The notes under the pieces: model-generated
Seen by the model: the letters and a program-made list of their open reading frames with translations, nothing else
Told to the model about the DNA's origin: nothing
Databases searched by the model: none
Part shown: piece after piece, positions 1-12,933 of the stretch
Layout of the letters: every line of letters starts with the position of its first letter
Position numbering within the stretch: the first letter of the stretch is position 1
Position numbers and translations under genes: made by a program
Assembly (NCBI GenBank): GCA_963680875.1
Contig: OY804578.1
Coordinates: 23,961,101 to 24,025,100, forward strand
Source: Bathymodiolus brooksi
Lineage: Eukaryota > Mollusca > Bivalvia > Mytilida > Modiolidae
Length of the DNA: 64,000 bases
Direction: 5' to 3'

Positions 1-86
1 GTTTTTTTACTTATCTATAAAACAAGACCAAATGATTTTGACTTGCAACTCGGCTGTTGCATCTCTGATGCTTTCTCGATTTTTTT

Positions 87-605
87 AGCTCACCTTGCCA
101 AAGGTAATGTGAGATTTTGCCATCACTTGACGTCCGTCATCTGTTAACTTTTTACATTTTAATCTTCACTTCTGAAACCCCGTAGCAAAATGAACTGAAA
201 CTTGGTAGGAAGTATCTATGGAAGGTCCTCTATAAAGATTGCACATTTTGTCCCGATCCATTAACAAACATGGCCGCCACAGGAAATTCTTGTTTCTGAT
301 TGGCAATTTAAAAAAAATCTTCTCTTCTTAAACCGCTTGGCCAAATGAACAGAAACTTGGTAGGAAGCATCTATGGAACGTCTTCTATAAAGAGTGCTCA
401 TCTCGTCCCGATCCGTTAACAAACATGGTTGCCACAGGCAATTCTTGTTTCTGATTGGTTGATTTCTAAAAAATGTTCTCCTCTGAAACAGCTTGGCCAA
501 ATGAACCGAAACTTGGTAGGAAGCATCTATGGAAGGTTCTGTATATAGTTTCCTCAAAGCAGAATGAAAGGTGAGCGACACAGGCTCAGCCCACTGAGCC
601 TCTAG
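87..605 (+). mobile_element. AGCTCACCTG-family interspersed element, copy 1
   Basis: It starts AGCTCACCTTGCC with an imperfect self-complementary GGTAATGTGAG partner and ends with GGTGAGCGACACAGG then GAGCCTCTAG. The interior holds a tandem-like block around 'aacttggtaggaagcatc' repeated at about 205, 355 and 515, and ATGGCCGCCA at 269. The same ends bound the elements at 29384 and 43613. No transposase is present. I recognise the family as common in bivalve genomes but cannot name it. Confidence 0.7.
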
Positions 606-1223
606 TTTTATTCTAGAAAGTATCATATTCAAGGTATGGTTTGCAAAACATTATATTTGTTTATAGTATCTTATTGATAAGCTCATTCTGATAATAAAAT
701 CATTAAAAACAATCACACAGATTAGAGATTTTCAAATATGTAGAGATTTGGTTTATTTACCAAAAGGTGTATTCCAGATAGTTATAAAACCTGGATTTAT
801 AGTACAAATAACCATAGACAATTGTGATACATTTGTTACCATGAAGGTATGAACAGAGAAATGGATGGATAGTACATCACAGGACAAATAAAATACAAAC
901 GTATGAGGAATAAGATATGAAATATTTGTCTTTGACAAGCTTTTGTTCTGAAATAAATTCACAACAGAGACTGCTGAAAAATATATTGACACTGACATTA
1001 AAATCATCTAGCTAGTATGATATGAAGTCTTATATTTATATAACAATGGAGAGTTACATCCTACATGTGACATTGTGTATCACAGGGCTCGTAACTTCAT
1101 CTTTAACTTTTATTATAAGATGTGAGTTAATTTAGTTAATGAAGTAATAAACATTTTCTGGTATTTTGAAGGATTGTAGATTATATAACGAATGTCTATT
1201 GCAAAATTATTTGTTTGGTAAAA
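606..1223. other. AT-rich stretch, nothing recognised
   Basis: No exon-like coding match and no repeat structure seen. Short open frames here show no family features. Confidence 0.5.
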
Positions 1224-1410
1224 GAATTAAGAAGAGTTTGAAGATACCAAAGGGGTAATCAGAATCCGTAAATCGGGAAGGACAGACAACACAATGGCCA
1301 AAAGAAAAAGGACAAACAACGATCTACAAAACACTATACAGAAAACTAAAGATCGAGTAACACGAATCCCACTAAACACTGGGGGTGAACTCGGGTGCTT
1401 TATTATGGTG
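1224..1410 (+). repeat. Interspersed repeat fragment (GATACCAAAGGGG family)
   Basis: GAAGATACCAAAGGGGTAAT and the following text are repeated in diverged form at 45433-45480 (AAAGATACCAAAGGGGTAAT). The rest, including ACACGAATCCCACTAAACAC and GGGGGTGAACTCGGGTGCT, resembles a dispersed repeat that I associate with bivalve genomes. Family class unknown. Confidence 0.55.
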
Positions 1411-1561
1411 TACAATATTATACCAACCACTGCTCTGTCACACTTCAGACTTCAAACACAGCAATGAAATGTTCAACAACATTATATATAATGGAGTAAA
1501 AGTGTTCAGAAAGTTACATGTAGAAATAAATCAGGGAGATAACTGTCTTGTATTATTTATG

Positions 1562-2091
1562 CTATAACTAATGGACGAGTTTCATTATCAAAAATATGTC
1601 ACGAATGACCAAATAACGCAGTAACTCACGAATGCGTGCAGCGATGAGTGAGTTACAACGTTATTTGGTCATTCGTGACATATTTTTGATAATGAAACTC
1701 GTCAATTAGTTATTGTATTTATTATATAGATAAAAAAATGTTTCGAATCGATTTTAATATAAATTGAGTTTAATTGCACTATATTACGTGTGTAGCGTAG
1801 GGATATACTATAATGTGTATCGCTTCAAAAAAACATGGCACCACCCACGACAATAAAATATTTAAAATGCTTACCTTGAAAACTTATTTTTAGTTAAATT
1901 TGATCAAAATTGAAGCGTACACGAAGCCAAATAACATCTAATCTTTACGTTTCAAACTGGAAGTCTTCATATGACGTCGACAACGAAATGGCACGAAATA
2001 TAGCAAGAGTGAAATTAAAAACTGTGAAATTATCGTTTTTATTTAACTCGGAAAATTCTGTATTTCACTGCTATCTATATAATAAACATGT
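1562..2091 (+). mobile_element. Foldback non-autonomous DNA element, copy 1
   Basis: The first 150 bp (1564-1713) form a near-perfect hairpin with arms of about 65 bp around a loop near GCGTGCAGCG. The next ~370 bp are flanked by inverted TTATTATATAGATA motifs (1719-1732 and about 2073-2086). A second copy lies in reverse orientation at 47156-47691. The two share text throughout, for example CTTCATATGACGTCGA here and its complement there. No transposase ORF. Confidence 0.8.
1564..1713. repeat. 65-bp inverted repeat (hairpin end of foldback element)
   Basis: The left arm starts ATAACTAATGGACGAGTTTC and the right arm ends GAAACTCGTCAATTAGTTAT, complementary over about 65 bp with very few mismatches. 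The loop is about 20 bp. Confidence 0.9.
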
Positions 2092-3865
2092 ATAACTGAT
2101 AATGATTATAATGTACAAATTTCATTGGTCCCATGTAGTTCTGGTAATGGTACTACCTAGAATTGAGGCAAATTCCATAAATAGCTTAGAATTATCTACC
2201 ATTGAAATTTGAAAGTTTCATTTATATTTTAAATATTTCAATTTTCTTCAAAGGTCTTTATGTTATAGTATCCCCTTCTTATAAGGCCACCTTTTCTGCA
2301 ATTGAAAATTGGACTTACAAGAGGTATGGCCACTTTGATGGGGGGGGGGGGACATTTTAGTAGTATTCTATTATCTCAGTGCCTCTGAAATCTGGCCTCA
2401 TAAGAGAGGGTACTACTGTAATACATTTGTATATAAACTGTATCACATATGTCAAAGAGGAATTTACACATTATATATGACATGATGTAAAATGCTCTGA
2501 CGAGTCTAACAAACAAATCAATGACAGTATATGTTTATGTAATTAATAAAACACGATTGTTGTTCAAAATACACTTATACTGGTGTTATGAAAAATATGA
2601 AGCCAATATAACGATTATTGGAAACAGAGATTGATGGAATAGCCATATAACTAGAAAGATCGAGAATTAGATAATTAAGAGTGTTATGGATGAAGAAAGA
2701 TTAATCAAATATAGTTATTTGCTAATCAAGATATATATATATATATATATTGAATGATCGTAAAAAGGGGGTATATGTATTTCCAGGTAGCATCTCTCAT
2801 CATTAAATATAATTTTGATATCTTTTAGATATGTTTGTTGTATCTTCTGGTCTTTAACTCTTGAAACAATTTTATAAATATTTTAAGTTTTAAGAAATTG
2901 GCTTATTTTGGCTATTGTTGGTTGCATTGAAGAATAGTGTAAATAAAGAAAAAGATAATTTGACCACAGAATAATGTTGAAGGACACTGTTGTCACATGT
3001 TAAATATCAGACCACAGCTGACCATCAATTACACCAGAGTTTTAGCTATATTAAAGGGAAACTCTACAACAGTTCTTCCTCAAAGATATGATTTTTTATT
3101 TGGAGATTTAATGACCATCACAAAACATGTAATTACACGTCCTTGCTAGGTCCTTGCTACGACCATACAGACCATAAATCAGTAAAAACTGCTAGCTGAT
3201 CAATCATTTAAAACACATTATCTAAGAATGACCACAGAAGCTGTAATAATGCAGGGACAGTTGGTGTTAGTAGTTAGTTGTCCAGCTGTGGCAGAAGCTT
3301 TATAAGATTGTAGTGTTGTTGGGGGTTATTATTCTACCATAATGACAATAATGTTTCACACCTAATAATCATGTCTTTTGTTGTAAATTTAAACAGCACA
3401 ATATTTAATGTCCATCACATATTGATTTATTTTTTTATTAATTTATTAAAGAGTGTTTATTAATTTCACAACAGTTTGTTTATTAAATTTACGAGAAAAC
3501 TATATTTCAGAAATGTAATATTATTTAATAGATTTATCTGGAAAATGAATTTTAACTTTATGTCAGTATGTATTTTTTTCCATCTTTGCCACTTTGCCTC
3601 AGATCGTTCAAAGAATATAATATCTATTAATTTTTTTTATCATTAATATTCTTATTATATTTTTTACTTTCATGATTTTGTAGTGTATTTTCTTTACATT
3701 CAAGAAGTAAAATGAAAAAGAGTTATAAATCATTGTAATATTAATTGTATCATTGCTTTTAACAACATTACATGTAGCAACCAGAATGTTATATTGTGTT
3801 CAGATCCAGATTGTAAAATCATTAGTAGGTTGTAACAAAAATGTTAAATCAGTAGTAAGTCAGTG
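2092..3865. other. AT-rich, no gene; simple repeats
   Basis: Contains an 11-bp G run at about 2341 and an (AT)n run at about 2731-2750. I saw no exon matching PHAF1 or any other family and no long repeat. Confidence 0.5.
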
Positions 3866-3953
3866 AGTGATTGTTGCTTAATGACAACTCAGCAATTTTT
3901 CAGCTATATCATGGTGAGAACAAGTTAATTTTCAATGAGATGATGAAAAATCA
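3866..3953 (-). mobile_element. tRNA-derived SINE, 3' tail fragment
   Basis: The reverse complement of this stretch (CTCATTGAAAA, ACTTGTTCTCACCATGATA, CAATCACTCAC) matches the tail of the SINE at 24243-24640, including its CAATCACTCACTCAC end. The head and body are absent. Confidence 0.7.
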
Positions 3954-6757
3954 GAAAAATCTTATGTAAATAATTTTTTCTCTCCCATTTTCTTAGTAAA
4001 AATTAAATCAACCTTGAATTAATATTTTTGCTGATTCAGTAATTTTGAAATATCACATGTGTCCACTAAAGCTCAGTGACAATATACTGTATTATGTCCA
4101 TTCTAATTTACTCATACTACATAAAGATAATCCTCTTTTGATTTTAACGTAATTCTTGCTTCCGGTCAAGCCTCTTTTCAATGTTGGTTAAAATGATACG
4201 CCTTACTGTCACATTCTACATGTAACCTTAAGATGTCAACGATGGACATTTCTGTTTTTTTTTAAAAACAAGTTCAATATTGATTCTAGTTTCCATATTT
4301 GTTTGATTATGCAGGAGTGCAGACAACACAGCAAAACATGATTTAGTTTTATTATCCTACTATTTTGATTATTTTTTTTATTGTTGATATATTTCAGTTT
4401 AGATTTAAGAAATCTGTTCATTCCTGATTTGTATGTTGTACATAAGGACCATATATATGCCTAGCCTTTTCTAATTTGTTGTTTATGATTGATAATGTTA
4501 CAATATCGTAAGTTTGTAGCTGTGTGCGTATTGCTTTTTTTTTGTCTTTAATGCCATTTATAACTGTCTTCGTAATGTTCTTTTTGTATCTTAATGTTCT
4601 TTTTATCTTCTAAAAATGAACAAAGAAAAACAATAAAATTAAGAACAACTATATTGAAATTTAAACGTAGCAGATAACTTGTTATTGACAGAATCTCTAC
4701 AACTTCCCACAAATAAACCACGACGGAGGAGTCTGATGTCTTAATGAACAAGCCATTTCCTTTAGACTCTATTAATAATCAGATCATGCTTTGTGGTTAA
4801 TGTACTACATTTGATGTGGTTCTTACTAAAGGTAAAATATTGAAAAAATCTACCTATTCTTAGCTTTGTGTGTTGGCATATTTAAAACTGCTACATTTTA
4901 ATAATTAGAAATTAAAAAGACACTGCTGTGTTGTCAATGACGATGCATCCTTAAAGTGGATCAGACCTTACAGTCATAAAATTAGGAATACAAGCTTTGT
5001 ACACGTACACCTTACGGTCATAAAATTAGGAATACAAGCTTTCTACACGTACTGTAAGAAACTGACTAATCAGAATACTGCATGCATGCATGTATAAAGT
5101 ATTCTGATTGAACGATATTGGAGTACAAGTAGGAAATGGTACTACAACAGTTTTTGACTGAAAGGTCAATGCTCCTATACATGTATATGAAACAACAGCA
5201 TCATCATCTAATCTGTCAGCCATGTATGTTCATGTATTGAAAAATGAAAAGAACATGTCAGGCAAGCAGAGTTAGCTTAGTCTGTCATATGTTATATGTT
5301 GTATATGTGTCCCCATGGTACATAATTTGTGTCTGAGAGTTGTTTAATAACCTTGTTAGAACATGTTACACTATATATCAGGCCATTTTATGATCTGCTT
5401 CACTATATTAGTATCAAGAAGACATGGTAAAGCCAAATAAAAACTTTCGTATTGTCCATGTTTATGTTGTCATTCATTTTTGTGATACATGTAGTATGTA
5501 GTCTTTTTAAGTGGAAGTGAATCTGTGCAGGGTTTTTTGGTGGAATTGTTGACCGTCAGTGTTTAAACTTTCTTTTCATCATCAGGCTTGTGTTTTTAAC
5601 TCATTTCACCATTTTCAATGTTTGATTGCATGAATTTATTCTATAGACTATGTAGAATAAGGTAACTAAAAGGGGCTTTGTCTTCACAATAAATAGGAAA
5701 TTTTAAATATTTTCAAATGTGGAAAGTGGACAATTCATGTTATTTCTTTGTTTTATCAGCTTATTAATTTCTATCATTTTGGTTAATATTTCATATAAAC
5801 AATTATTGAATTAACACAATTTTAATGTTAAGAGATTTGCAGCAGACTATTTTGGTAAATTGTACATTGTGCGTATTAGCATTCAGAATAAGAGATGCAA
5901 ATATGCAGGAGAAAACAAGAAATAATTTAGATATGGTAGTCAGATTTATTTCAAAGAGTATCTAATGTTAAGAAATCATCAAGAAATTATAATTACTATA
6001 TTATAATTCCCTAAACAAATGATGTTCTTTTTGTGACATTAATTTAACAGTTAGGGAACGATATGTCTTTCATGAAGCAGTTCAGCAGAAGTATAAATTA
6101 TCTGTATTTTATTCATTGTTACACCTCTCAGCAGGATGATGTTGTATTATTGTATTTGCAAAAAATGATGAATTATTTTTTTATTGTCCCATTGTATTGA
6201 ACAATTCACAAATTTGCAAAAAGAAATGAACTTTGCTTAGTATCTTATTAGCCTCTTTAGATGAATGTTATTGGCAAGCGGTCCAAATTTGTCTCCGTCA
6301 TCGGCAATCGTCTTTTAAAGGATTCTGTATCAGATAAAAATATGTGAATCAGCTGAATTATTGGATAAATCACAGAAAATGAAGTATCACAAATGTATTT
6401 TACATTATTAAACTTGTATAATTATTGTGATTTAAATAAAGACAAACAAGCCACGTGTAGAAAAAATAACAGAAAAAAATGATATGTTACTTCATAAAGA
6501 GATATGCATCATTTTACTGGTATAATAACTTCTATGTGATTTTAATTTACATAAATAATTCCATTTTTCATAGTGTAAAATAAAAAAGCCATTCCAATAA
6601 TGTATTCTGTTATTTTATAATAGATTGTTACAAACAAAATAGATATGGAAATAAAATCCTAAAAGGGAGTTGGGGAATTAAAAGGAAATTAAATAAATAG
6701 TTTATGAGACAATAACTTTTGTGAAATTTTAAATACTACCGGTAATCAAATGTTTTG
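3954..6757. other. AT-rich, no gene recognised
   Basis: Mostly unique-looking AT-rich sequence. The only structure noted is a 45-bp direct duplication at about 4961-5050 (CATAAAATTAGGAATACAAG twice). No exon with a PHAF1 N-terminal match was found. Confidence 0.5.
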
Positions 6758-9700
6758 CTTATTGTACAGTCTAGAACTTAAGGGTAAGTGTTTGGTTATT
6801 GTACAGTCTAGAACTTAAGGGTAAGAAGATTTACAACTTATTGTACAGTCTAGAACTTAAGGGTAAGAAGATTTACAACTTATTGTACAGTCTAGAACTT
6901 AAGGGTAAGAAGATTTACAACTTATTGTACAGTCTAGAACTTAAGGGTAAGAAGATTTACAACTTATTGTACAGTCTAGAACTTAAGGGTAAGGATATTT
7001 ACAACTTATTGTACAGTCTAGAACTTAAGGGTAAGAAGATTTACAACTTATTGTACAGTCTAGAACTTAAGGGTAAGGATATTTACAACTTATTGTACAG
7101 TCTAGAACTTAAGGGTAAGGAGATTTACAACTTATTGTACAGTCTAGAACTTAAGGGTAAGAAGATTTACAACTTATTGTACAGTCTAGAACTTAAGGGT
7201 AAGGAGATTTACAACTTATTGTACAGTCTAGAACTTAAGGGTAAGAAGATTTACAACTTATTGTACAGTCTAGAACTTAAGGGTAAGGATATTTACAACT
7301 TATTGTACAGTCTAGAACTTAAGGGTAAGGAGATTTACAACTTATTGTACAGTCTAGAACTTAAGGGTAAGAAGATTTACAACTTATTGTACAGTCTAGA
7401 ACTTAAGGGTAAGGAGATTTACAACTTATTGTACAGTCTAGAACTTAAGGGTAAGAAGATATACAACTTATTGTACAGTCTAGAACTTAAGGGTAAGGAG
7501 ATTTACAACTTATTGTACAGTCTAGAACTTAAGGGTAAGGAGATTTACAACTTATTGTACAGTCTAGAACTTAAGGGTAAGAAGATTTACAACTTATTGT
7601 ACAGTCTAGAACTTAAGGGTAAGGAGATTTACAACTTATTGTACAGTCTAGAACTTAAGGGTAAGAAGATTTACAACTTATTGTACAGTCTAGAACTTAA
7701 GGGTAAGGAGATTTACAACTTAGTGTACAGTCTAGAACTTAAGGGTAAGAAGATTTACAACTTATTGTACAGTCTAGAACTTAAGGGTAAGGAGATTTAC
7801 AACTTATTGTACAGTCTAGAACTTAAGGGTAAGGAGATTTACAACTTATTGTACAGTCTAGAACTTAAGGGTAAGAAGATTTACAACTTATTGTACAGTC
7901 TAGAACTTAAGGGTAAGGAGATTTACAACTTATTGTACAGTCTAGAACTTAAGGGTAAGAAGATTTACAACTTATTGTACAGTCTAGAACTTAAGGGTAA
8001 GGAGATTTACAACTTATTGTACAGTCTAGAACTTAAGGGTAAGAAGATTTACAACTTATTGTACAGTCTAGAACTTAAGGGTAAGAAGATTTACAACTTA
8101 TTGTACAGTCTAGAACTTAAGGGTAAGGAGATTTACAACTTATTGTACAGTCTAGAACTTAAGGGTAAGAAGATTTACAACTTATTGTACAGTCTAGAAC
8201 TTAAGGGTAAGGAGATTTACAACTTATTGTACAGTCTAGAACTTAAGGGTAAGAAGATTTACAACTTATTGTACAGTCTAGAACTTAAGGGTAAGAAGAT
8301 TTACAACTTATTGTACAGTCTAGAACTTAAGGGTAAGGAGATTTACAACTTATTGTACAGTGTAGAACTTAAGGGTAAGGAGATTTACAACTCATGGTGC
8401 TTATTGTACAGTTTAGAACTTAAGGGTAAGGAGATTTACAACTTATTGTACAGTCTAGAACTTAAGGGTAAGGAGATTTACAACTTATTGTACAGTCTAG
8501 AACTTAAGGGTAAGGATATTTACAACTTATTGTACAGTCTAGAACTTAGGGTAAGGAGATTTAAAACTTATTGTACAGTCTAGAACTTAAGGGTAAGAAG
8601 ATTTACAACTTATTGTACAGTCTAGAACTTAAGGGTAAGAAGATTTACAACTTATTGTACAGTCTAGAACTTAAGGGTAAGAAGATTTACAACTTATTGT
8701 ACAGTCTAGAACTTAAGGGTAAGGAGATTTACAACTTATTGTACAGTCTAGAACTTAAGGGTAAGAAAATTTACAACTTATTGTACAGTCTAGAACTTAA
8801 GGGTAAGGAGATTTACAACTTATTGTACAGTCTAGAACTTAAGGGTAAGAAGATTTACAACTTATTGTACAGTCTAGAACTTAAGGGTAAGGAGATTTAC
8901 AACTTATTGTACAGTCTAGAACTTAAGGGTAAGGAGATTTACAACTTATTGTACAGTCTAGAACTTAAGGGTAAGAAGATTTACAACTTATTGTACAGTC
9001 TAGAACTTAAGGGTAAGGAGATTTACAACTTATTGTACAGTCTAGAACTTAAGGGTAAGAAGATTTACAACTTATTGTACAGTCTAGAACTTAAGGGTAA
9101 GGAGATTTACAACTTATTGTACAGTCTAGAACTTAAGGGTAAGGAGATTTACAACTTATTGTACAGTCTAGAACTTAAGGGTAAGAAGATTTACAACTTA
9201 TTGTACAGTCTAGAACTTAAGGGTAAGGAGATTTACAACTTATTGTACAGTCTAGAACTTAAGGGTAAGAAGATTTACAACTTATTGTACAGTCTAGAAC
9301 TTAAGGGTAAGGAGATTTACAACTTATTGTACAGTCTAGAACTTAAGGGTAAGAAGATTTACAACTTATTGTACAGTCTAGAACTTAAGGGTAAGAAGAT
9401 TTACAACTTATTGTACAGTCTAGAACTTAAGGGTAAGGAGATTTACAACTTATTGTACAGTGTAGAACTTAAGGGTAAGGAGATTTACAACTCATGGTGC
9501 TTATTGTACAGTTTAGAACTTAAGGGTAAGGAGATTTACAACTTATTGTACAGTCTAGAACTTAAGGGTAAGGAGATTTACAACTTATTGTAGTCTAGAA
9601 CTTAAGGGTAAGGAGATTTACAACTTATTGTACAGTCTAGAACTTAAGGGTAAGGATATTTACAACTTATTGTACAGTCTAGAACTTAGGGTAAGGAGAT

Positions 9701-10226
9701 TTACAACTTATTGTACAGTCTAGAACTTAAGGGTAAGGAGATTTACAACTTATTGTACAGTCTAGAACTTAAGGGTAAGGATATTTACAACTTATTGTAG
9801 TCTAGAACTTAAAGGTAAGGAGATTTACAACTTATTGTACAGTATAGAACTTAAGGGTAAGGAGATTTACAACTTATTGTACAGTCTAGAACTTAAGGGT
9901 AAGGAGATTTACAACTTATTGTACAGTCTAGAACTTAAGGGTAAGAAGATTTACAACTTATTGTACAGTCTAGAACTTAAGGGTAAGAAGATTTACAACT
10001 TATTGTACAGTCTAGAACTTAAGGGTAAGAAGATTTACAACTTATTGTACAGTCTAGAACTTAAGGGTAAGGAGATTTACAACTTATTGTACAGTCTAGA
10101 ACTTAAGGGTAAGAAGATTTACAACTTATTGTACAGTCTAGAACTTAAGGGTAAGGAGATTTACAACTCATGGTGCTTTTATTGTACAGTCTAGAACTTA
10201 TGGGTGGAGATTTACAACTCATGGTG
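6758..10226 (+). repeat. 42-bp minisatellite, about 82 copies
   Basis: The unit contains TTATTGTACAG, TCTAGAACTTAAGG and GTAAGAAGATTTACAAC. The main variants are purine transitions (AAGAAG / AAGGAG / AAGGAT). Because 42 is a multiple of 3, one + strand frame stays open for hundreds of codons (14-residue YSLELKGKKIYNLL). That is a by-product of repetition, with no signal peptide or non-repeat domain. A rare variant (ACTCATGGTGC insert) recurs at about 8391, 9491 and 10167, showing that blocks of about 1.1 kb were duplicated inside the array. K/E variants often alternate, hinting at an 84-bp dimer. Confidence 0.97.
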
Positions 10227-10845
10227 CATTTTGTTTGTAACATCTTTGATTTCTGAATAATCAAATCTGAGTTCGCCATGGTATTTGTTTGAAAGCCCAG
10301 AAGGATCATACTGAAATTCAAGATTCTAAATTTGAGGTTCAATACCTGAAATTCAATATCTAGAACAACCAATCTCAAATCATCAAAGCCAAAGGGTCTA
10401 TGGTCTTCAAGACCTTGTGGTCCAAAGTTTGAAGTAGGATATTTTGGGAACATTTTTAAAAAATTTAAATAACCAAGAATTAGAATGTCATTGTATTTTG
10501 CATGAAGCAGCATTGCAGTATGAAGATTTAATTTTATACCAATTTATTTATTGGGATCAAGTGTTGTAATTGGAGATCAAAATTTAACATAAGCTACAAT
10601 AGGCAATGAATGGTCTAATAAATTTTCTTGACCAGGTGAGCGATACATGCCCTTGTATTCTGAGCCTCTAGTTCTTATATACAATTTTATGTTTTCATTC
10701 AAGATTTCATTTTTCCGAATTGATGGAATGTATGTAAACCAATATGCAAGCATAATAAAAACTTAGATATATAGTTTAGTGCACACAACACATTTCTGGA
10801 ATGGCTGTCATCAACTCATAGTCAGAAGATTTCCAAATAATTAAA
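10227..10845. other. Non-coding spacer between two minisatellites with an AGCTCACCTG-element 3' end
   Basis: At 10633-10671 the text CAGGTGAGCGATACATGC ... GAGCCTCTAG is the right end of the AGCTCACCTG family, with no recognisable body. The rest shows nothing supportable. Confidence 0.55.
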
Positions 10846-12933
10846 AAGTCTTTGGGAGGAGGTAAACCATTGGCCTAAACAGGATAGTCTTTGGGAGGAG
10901 GTAAACCATTGGCCTAAACAGGAAAGTCTTTGGGAGGAGGTAAACCATTGGCCTAAACAGGAAAGTCTTTGGGAGGAGGTAAACCATTGGCCTAAACAGG
11001 AAAATCTTTGGGAGGAGGTAAAGCATTGGCCTAAACAGGAAAGTCTTTGGGAGGAGGTAAACCATTGGCCTAAACAGGAAAATCTTTGGGAGGAGGTAAA
11101 GCATTGGCCTAAACAGGAAAGTCTTTGGGAGGAGGTAAACCATTGGCCTAAACAGGAAAGTCTTTGGGAGGAGGTAAACCATTGGCCTCAACAGGAAAGT
11201 CTTTGGGAGGAGGTAAACCATTGGCCTAAACAGGATAGTCTTTGGGAGGAGGTAAACCATTGGCCTAAACAGGAAAGTCTTTGGGAGGAGGTAAACCATT
11301 GGCCTAAACAGGATAGTCTTTGGGAGGAGGTAAACCATTGGCCTAAACAGGATAGTCTTTAGGAGGAGGTAAAGCATTGGCCTAAACAGGAAAGTCTTTG
11401 GGAGGAGGTAATTCATTGGCCTAAACAGGAAAGTCTTTGGGAGGAGGTAAACCATTGGCCTAAACATGATAGTCTTTGGGAGGAGGTAAACCATTGGCCT
11501 AAACAGGATAGTCTTTGGGAGGAGGTAAACCATTGGCCTAAACAGGAAAGTCTTTGGGAGGAGGTAAACCATTGGCCTAAACAGGAAAGTCTTTGGGAGG
11601 AGGTAAACCATTGGCCTAAACAGGAAAATCTTTGGGAGGAGGTAAAGCATTGGCCTAAACAGGAAAGTCTTTGGGAGGAGGTAAACCATTGGCCTAAACA
11701 GGAAAATCTTTGGGAGGAGGTAAAGCATTGGCCTAAACAGGAAAGTCTTTGGGAGGAGGTAAACCATTGGCCTAAACAGGAAAGTCTTTGGGAGGAGGTA
11801 AACCATTGGCCTCAACAGGAAAGTCTTTGGGAGGAGGTAAACCATTGGCCTAAACAGGATAGTCTTTGGGAGGAGGTAAACCATTGGCCTAAACAGGAAA
11901 GTCTTTGGGAGGAGGTAAACCATTGGCCTAAACAGGATAGTCTTTGGGAGGAGGTAAACCATTGGCCTAAACAGGATAGTCTTTAGGAGGAGGTAAAGCA
12001 TTGGCCTAAACAGGAAAGTCTTTGGGAGGAGGTAATTCATTGGCCTAAACAGGAAAGTCTTTGGGAGGAGGTAAACCATTGGCCTAAACATGATAGTCTT
12101 TGGGAGGAGGTAAACCATTGGCCTAAACAGGAAAGTCTTTGGGAGGAGGTAAACCATTGGCCTAAACAGGATAGTCTTTGGGAGGAGGTAAACCATTGGC
12201 CTAAACAGGATAGCCAGGAGGAGGTAAACCATTGGCCTAAACAGGATAGCCAGGAGGAGGTAAACCATTGGCCTAAACAGGATAGCCAGGAGGAGGTAAA
12301 CCATTGGCCTAAACAGGATAGCCAGGAGGAGGTAAACCATTGGCCTAAACAGGATAGCCAGGAGGAGGTAAACCATTGGCCTAAACAGGATAACCAGGAG
12401 GAGGTAAACCATTGACATAAACAGGATAGCCAGGAGGAGGTAAACCATTGACATAAACAGGATAGCCAGGAGGAGGTAAACCATTGGCCTAAACAGGATA
12501 GCCAGGAGGAGGTAAACCATTGGCCTAAACAGGATAGCCAGGAGGAGGTAAACCATTGGCCTAAACAGGATAGCCAGGAGGAGGTAAACCATTGGCCTAA
12601 ACAGGATAGCCAGGAGGAGGTAAACCATTGACATAAACAGGATAGCCAGGAGGAGGTAAACCATTGGCCTAAACAGGATAGCCAGGAGGAGGTAAACCAT
12701 TGGCCTAAACAGGATAGCCAGGAGGAGGTAAACCATTGACATAAACAGGATAGCCAGGAGGAGATAAACCATTGACATAAACAGGATAGCCAGGAGGAGG
12801 TAAACCATTGGCCTAAACAGGATAGACAGGAGGAGGTAAACCATTGGCCTAAACAGGATAGCCAGGAGGAGGTAAACCATTGACATAAACAGGATAGCCA
12901 GGAGGAGGTAAACCATCGACATGGACAGGATAG
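10846..12933 (-). repeat. 39-bp and 36-bp minisatellite (35 + about 20 copies)
   Basis: 10846-12210 is exactly 35 units of 39 bp (AGTCTTTGGGAGGAGGTAAA, CCATTGGCCTAAACAGGA). 12211-12933 is about 20 units of 36 bp in which TAGTCTTTGGG is replaced by TAGCCAGG. Rare variants recur with spacing 624 bp (16 x 39): AATTCATTGG at 11410 and 12034, and TAAACATGAT at 11461 and 12085. So a 16-unit block was duplicated. The reverse complement matches the unit of the 44-bp array at 60156-64000. Long - strand ORFs here only reflect unit lengths divisible by 3. Confidence 0.97.

Noticed and set aside
6799..9593. Two long + strand ORFs (594 and 340 codons) made of a 14-residue repeat
   Set aside because: The frame stays open only because the 42-bp unit is a multiple of 3 and lacks a stop. 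There is no non-repeat domain, signal peptide or codon-position pattern, and the frame breaks where the array has indels.
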